From positions 167,579,486 through 167,643,485 of the forward strand of contig NC_090450.1 in NCBI RefSeq assembly GCF_031143425.1: a stretch of 64,000 nt of DNA. Reading direction: 5' to 3'. The position numbers and the translations under genes are program-made. This document shows positions 58,777 to 64,000 of this stretch, piece after piece; position 1 is the stretch's first letter; the number at the start of each line of letters is the position of its first letter. This DNA comes from Pleurodeles waltl (lineage: Eukaryota; Chordata; Amphibia; Caudata; Salamandridae). The notes under the pieces are model-generated. The model was given only the letters and a program-made list of their open reading frames with translations. It had not been told where the DNA came from and searched no databases.

Positions 58777-59070
58777 GGAGCATATTTAAGTAAAGTGGCA
58801 CTGCACCTAGTGCAGCGCCACATTCCTAGTGCCCCTTAGCATCCCCCTACCGCCACCATGTACGCACCATAGCTAAGATACAGCGCCCCATAGTGCAGGG
58901 TAGGAGGCAATAGTGTCATTTTTATTGACGCTATTAATGTACTCTGCAGGAGTAGCACCAAAATGTTGGTGCTACTCCTTCAGAGTACATAGAACATAGT
59001 AAATAATGAAACCCCTCTTTTAACGCCTGCTCGGAGAGAGAGTTACCTCTTAAAGTCAATAGCCTTCGGT
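58777..59070. mobile_element. truncated MITE related to the 10.2-kb element
   Basis: Starts GGAGCATATTTAAG after TAA (58774-58776), like the reverse of the right end of 10236-10761. Shares in order GTGCAGCGCC, CCCCTTAGC, AGCTAAGATACAGCGC and TTTTAACGCCTGCTC with its complement. The far end is missing. Confidence 0.6.
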
Positions 59071-59589
59071 AAGAGCAGGCAGTTGGCTGGTGTTAATGGA
59101 AGGGGATTTGTGGTGGAAAAAGTTTACATTTTCTCGAAGCCACGAGAATGAATTGGGCACTCATAGACAGCAGCATTGAGGGAGCTACAGGATGGAGTTG
59201 AAGCAACCTCGGCATCAATGGATTTCATCATCATGCGTAGAATGTAGCAGGAGCTATGACAAAGTCTGGCAGAGCAGAGATGCCCCCTTATTGGATTGGC
59301 TAGGTAGGGTGGGCCTGGTTTCCCGATGGTTCTCCAGGGATTTTATTCTATTCTATATAGCACTTATAGAACGCATAGCAACCAGGAAGCATCCAAGAAC
59401 TGTGGATAAGATCCACAGAAAAGTCAAGATTTTCAAGGGAGTACACACTGGGACCAGCAGAGAGTCCAGGACATTGGGTAAAGCAATTCAGAGAGGTCAA
59501 AACTCACTCCAACAGAGACCAGAAGCAGAGTCTAGGGCATGCCCAGTTGGCATTAGTCAGCTGGGAATAAAGTGAAAATGCTTCTTGAA

Positions 59590-61000
59590 CCTTACAGTGT
59601 CCCAGTAGATCAACAGGAGGTCAGTCTTCTGACCCTTAATGGTACTTCTGGGGCCTTGTGTACAAGAGATGCAAGTCCAGTTTTCCATGAATTCACCCAG
59701 GATGGCAGTCTTCTTCTGAATCTTCCTCAGGTCCAGTTGTAGTCTGACAAGGGTTCTGTGGATGCAACATGTCTGCCCAGTGCCAGCCTGTGGGTGAGGG
59801 AAACTCCTGCCCACTCCCTCACCAAACGGGTACAGGTACCTATGAGTGAACCTACCCACTTTTGCAGAATTTTCTGTGTTTTTACTGTACTCTAACCTAT
59901 GCCACAGTACCCCTCTCTCCTTAAATTCAACATCACAGAAACGTTCTTACCCTGGCCAGAGCTTCCTGTGGATGTGGCTATGAAAATGGGCAACCCTTTA
60001 CTTGTGGTCACTCTGAACCAGCTCTGGGGAGCTCCCTCTCTCACTGGAATTGGTGCTAGCCTTGTATTGAGGACAATAGAGGGGGGAGGCCCAAGCATGA
60101 GCTACATCTATTTGTGATAGAGACGTTCCCTCTGGAGGTAATAAAGTTACTGGTTTCAGCCCCCCAGGCCTTCCTGGCAAGGGAAGGAGAACACTTCTCC
60201 ACACTCAAGGCTCTTTGTCCATGTCCTGTGAGCAGAGTTCACCTCACCACATGGGAGCAATCATTTGCCAGGTGACAGCTGGATTACTTACAAAAAGGCC
60301 TTGCAAGGTTTATGGAGCAAAGTGGCAACTTTTTAAAAGTGCCATTTGCCCAATAGCTAGCAAATATCAGACTTTACCACTATATTGGATTTTTTTAGCT
60401 CTGAAAATACTCAAATTATTTTTCTAACTGCTACCAATCTTAACCTAGCAATAGAGGGTGTAATTATGGAATGTAGGGCTTTCCTAGTCAAGCAGCCAGC
60501 CTTGCTACAGTGACAATAGCTTTTAGGCATTTCACAGAAGGACATGGGAAACAGTACATGTTGCATGCCCTACTATTGGCCTTATGAGCAATAAGGGCTA
60601 CCCTAGTAGTGCCCTCTTCATATTTAAAAGAAATGTTCAGGAATGTTGATTTTATTTCGACAGGTGTAATTGGCAGTTTTAAACTTCCCTTCCAGACTAC
60701 AGGGGTAGGCCTTCGGTTAGGTTTGATGTGTCACTGCAGTGAGTGGCACAGCTAGGTACTGCTGCCCAATGGTGGCATTTAACGTGCAGGCCCTAGGTAC
60801 ACTTGGTACCATCACTATTACTAGACTTATAGGTAAGTTAAAGTTGCCAATCAGGTGGGTAGCAATTTCATCATTTTTGTGGGGGGGGGGGCCACAGGCA
60901 CTTTACCGCTGGTTAGCAGGGTTAGAGTGCACAGAGTCTAAAGCCAACAAAAACAGTTGAGGCAAAACTCTGGGAGAAAAGACGGTCATTTTCAACAACT
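59590..61000 (+). mobile_element. diverged LTR-X copy
   Basis: Best matched in its right half: CTACCCTAGTAGTGCC, GCAGTGAGTGGCACAGCTAG, CATTTAACGTGCAGGCCCTA and CTGGTTAGCAGGGTTAGAGTGC correspond in order to 21.5-21.85 kb of the complete copy. The left edge and target duplication were not found. Confidence 0.55.
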
Positions 61001-63602
61001 GCTTACCGGGGGTTAAAATATGCAATTATAAACTGGTGGTATCTTTAGAGATGAACAAATTGTTTGACTGTGAGTAATGAGGGTACATTTTGAAGACTTT
61101 GGACCTCAATACTAGTCAGCCAGGATTAAACTAATGTATGCTTGCATGAAATAACATCACTGCCTGAATATTAGCGATTAGCTTTTCCACATCGGAATTT
61201 ACCCAGTATGTAATGCCCTGACCTTATTTTTCCATCCAGAAAAAAAAGACAGACAAATCACGAGACTCGTGCTGATTTTTCTCTAATAGAGTGAAGCATA
61301 CAATGCTTTCCCTGCAACAAAAATGTCCACATTCCTCCCTTACTCCCCCACTCCCTGACCCAAGCTCCACCCCACGCACAATTATCACGAACTCAGCACA
61401 GGTGGTAGTTGTATGTGACAAACTGCCTTAAAGAAAGGATCCTGTCTGTTTTTATGGCAGGAACAATTGTCTTGGCGTTTGAATTCTCATTTGCACTAAG
61501 TTTTACTCATAATTGCATGGTAATGGGTTGATTTTACCGCATGAAACAGTAAAATCTCATGTAATGTTACCATGCGGATACAGCTGGCTTACTTCCCAAC
61601 CTTTTTGTTGTTGATAAATGGCTTAATTCCAGCCCCAATTACAAAGGTAAGCTGCAGTAGCTTTTTGTTTGAGCTTTTTAACCCAAAGTGGCAATAGACA
61701 ATTAAAGATTCCCGTTACTCCTGTTATCTCTGCTGTTTTATCTCTTATTGCTGGAACCCTTTGCAGATGTCGTCATACAATCTACTAGGAGATAAGAAAC
61801 ACCCCAGGTGGGCTACAAATGTTCATGTTGTATGCTAATGATAAATTGCTCACTCTTTCATATCTTACCACCTCTATCCCCTAGAACCTAGGCCTCATCT
61901 AGACCTTCAACACCTTCTCAGGTTATCATAGTAATTGGTCTATAAGTGAGGCACTGTCAGTAACCAAATTCACAAGGAGGGCAATTATAGATAGATATTC
62001 TTTCAAATACGGGCCTAGCACCCTGAAAAACCTAGACTTTTTGATAAACTATTTTATGGTACATATATTACAATTCAAGCTCTGCCCATTGTTATACCGA
62101 TCCTTTGATAACTTCCTCTATTGGTTAAAACTTCAACAATCATTGTGTGGAAGTGTTCAAACAGTGAAACTGACATCAGTATATAGACTCAACTACATCT
62201 TTAGCATGGTCTCTTGAGAGCACCCTGCACAAACCTAGCACAAGTAGAAAGCAAAATTAAAACCTATATTTGGGGTAAGAGTAGATGTCTTAAATAAGAG
62301 AAACTGCATTCAGCAAAAACGGTTTTCGGTTTACATTTACAGCTGCACATTTAAATCACAGTTCAAAGGCACATCATCTGCCATATGTTGCACACTAATC
62401 CCCTAAAAAACATGAAAAACATACATGGATTGAGTTAGCAGGAACTATATTTCAACCAGTGGATGAACTAGATTTACTCCATAAAAAAACATCTTGATAG
62501 GTGTAATACAACCCCATGGAGATATGCAGCGGGATGCACATTGATGCACCCATTCAATGGTAGCCATAAATTGTAAAGAAAGGAGTTATTGGAGAAAAGC
62601 ACCACGAACCTCCAAAAGCTGATGTAGAATGGCAAGGTAAAAGCCTGCAGTAGACTCATTTCTATTATTTTCCCATCTTGATGGAGTCTTCAGTTGACCC
62701 ATTGTCTGAAATCTACATGGAGAATAACACCGTATAATTTGCCTGCCTTTTGAATTATGCATTGCCTACATGCTAGGAGTAAATATTAAGTTGTTGTATT
62801 CAGCCTTTGTGGCACAATAGTCAGTGCACGTTTTTCATATCTGACTGCAGCCCTTCGCATGAATAAGTGGTAGGACACCTATCCACTCAAATGTCAGATG
62901 AGAATTGGTCAGACTCATTCCCACTCGAGAATAACGGCCTCGGAGAAGTGCTCTTTAGATCCAGATTTTCAAAATACAGGAAACAAATTTATCTTAGTGG
63001 AAGTGGATTACGCCTATAAATACCCAGAGTAACTCTGAGGCTGGTAAACCCACCCTTAGTGGATAGGGAACTTTTAGCTGTTTCTTTTCCAGTAGGCTAC
63101 ACTAAGGAGGTGGTTTCACACAGGGGCACAAACTTCATGTCAATGTACTAGAAGGTAACGTGGGCAGAGTGAATGGGCTTATTGATAAATTCAACAAGTC
63201 TCTGAGAGGCATAAATTAGGTGCTGGGAGAACCCTCAGGAGGACGTGGGATGTTCTGTTGCTGTGCCTTTTGGTTGGTTAATGAAAAGTGCAGCAGTATG
63301 GTGGATGTGAGAACAATGGAAGAATGATACCAAAAGCCCACATGCACAGAGTGGTAATGTTCTGGGTTTTATGTTCAGGATGATGCAGTACATGATAAAA
63401 AAAAAAACATGAGTGTTGTGGAGGCCAGTCAAAAGCTAATGAAACAGTTGTAATATGACAGGGCAACAGTGAGAGAATATCGACCTGTTCAAGGGTCTTG
63501 AGGGTAGATCCTGAGGAACTCCAGCCATTCAAGTTAAAAGTATTAGGATGAACACGTTGCTAGAGGCTGGATAAGGCAACTCGCCTTATGTGTCATGTCA
63601 CC
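61001..63602. other. no gene recognised (2.6 kb); candidate conserved non-coding stretch inside
   Basis: No repeat border or frame with a known motif. 61450-61800 looks non-repetitive with homeodomain-like TAATTA/AATTAC cores and is noted as a speculative regulatory candidate. Confidence 0.3.
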
Positions 63603-64000
63603 TGTTAGAAATGGGGTCTTTGGTTGGCAGTCAGGTTACCCCCTGTCCAAGCAAGGACCCTCACTCTAGTCAGGGTAAGTCACACACAATCCACATTATC
63701 CTGTGCCCACCCTCTGGTAGCTTGGCACTGAGCAGTCAGGCTTAACTTAGAAGGCAATGTGTAAAGTATTTGTGCAATAAATCCTACAATAACACAATAT
63801 AGCACCACAAAAATACACCACACAGTGTTTAGAAAAATATATAATATTTATCTGGATATTTGCAGGTCAAAACGATAAAAGATGCAATAAGAAAATGTAA
63901 AGATATCACTGGAAAGTGATATAAAGGCCCTCATTACAACCTTGGAGGGTGGCTGAAGCCGCCTGGCATGGTTGGACCGCCGGGCGGCCGCCATTGCGGC
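63603..64000 (+). mobile_element. LTR-X copy, start only (runs off the window)
   Basis: Begins TGTTAGAAATGGGGTCTTTG, nearly identical over the first 60 bp to 19838. It continues with CTGTCCAAGCAAGGACCCTC, TAGCTTGGCAC and GTGTAAAGTATTTGTGCA. Interrupted at 63926 by a MITE. Confidence 0.8.
63926..64000. mobile_element. start of a MITE, cut by the window edge
   Basis: GGCCCTCATTACAACCTTGG follows TAA (63923-63925), like the GGGGGTTATTACAACTTTGG start at 56607. Internal GCCGCC/GGCGGC words suggest a palindromic body. The other end lies outside the window. Confidence 0.6.

Noticed and set aside
62815..62880. tRNA-like A-box text (GTGGCACAATAGTCAGTGC)
   Set aside because: No B box or repeat structure; single occurrence.
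1..64000. Prokaryotic features such as CRISPR arrays or operons
   Set aside because: Repeats are transposons and minisatellites; composition, SINE/LINE/ERV content and lack of dense genes are those of a large vertebrate genome.

Overview
The window looks like intergenic DNA from a very large, transposon-packed vertebrate genome. The mix of elements (hairpin-rich MITEs with TTA/TAA/CTA target duplications, spuma-like and class I-like endogenous retroviruses, a Gypsy retrotransposon, a long-LTR family and a Tc1-like transposon) fits a salamander, most likely a newt such as Pleurodeles. That assignment rests on my memory of repeat families, not on a search. I found no host protein-coding exon, tRNA gene or rRNA gene. 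The only long intact reading frame with a recognisable product is a Tc1/mariner transposase at 28203-29219 (+). Most other long open frames lie in repeats or across dead retroelements.

Layout. 1-7.4 kb: decayed spuma-like endogenous retrovirus on the minus strand (LTR-like 6421-7407, gag about 4.9-5.8 kb, protease and pol 3.05 kb down to 0.09 kb). A second LTR-like segment (3109-4840) separates gag from protease and itself carries a 697-bp MITE. 7.8-8.6 kb: minus-oriented piece of a long-LTR family, here called LTR-X. 10.1-10.9 kb: MIR/CORE-type SINE split by a 526-bp MITE. 11.8-14.6 kb: three head-to-tail copies of a 928-bp hairpin-chain MITE. 15.7-22.2 kb: minus-strand Gypsy element whose gag is split by a complete 2059-bp solo LTR-X with a 5-bp duplication. 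22.8-24.7 kb: two minisatellites. 25.5-26.2 kb: 694-bp MITE. 28.0-29.5 kb: DD37E Tc1-like transposon. 34.8-35.1 kb: LINE reverse-transcriptase scrap. 39.8-48.7 kb: complete provirus with near-identical 576-bp LTRs, a TTGCT duplication, a tRNA-Leu-like primer site, wrecked pol and no visible gag or env. 49.0-50.25 kb: CACTCTA-type minisatellite. 52.75-54.04 kb: probable solo LTR. 54.7-56.1 and 59.6-61.0 kb: LTR-X copies. 56.2-58.6 kb: tandem tRNA-like repeats interrupted by two MITEs. 63.6-64.0 kb: LTR-X start with a nested MITE running off the window.

How the parts relate. The window is a record of nested insertion. LTR-X landed in an existing Gypsy gag, MITEs landed in an LTR, a SINE, a tandem array and an LTR-X copy, and several MITE groups and LTR-X recur in both orientations. 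The youngest-looking insertions are the Tc1-like element (intact frame) and the 39.8-48.7 kb provirus (4 differences between its LTRs). The spuma-like and Gypsy elements are broken by frameshifts and stops.
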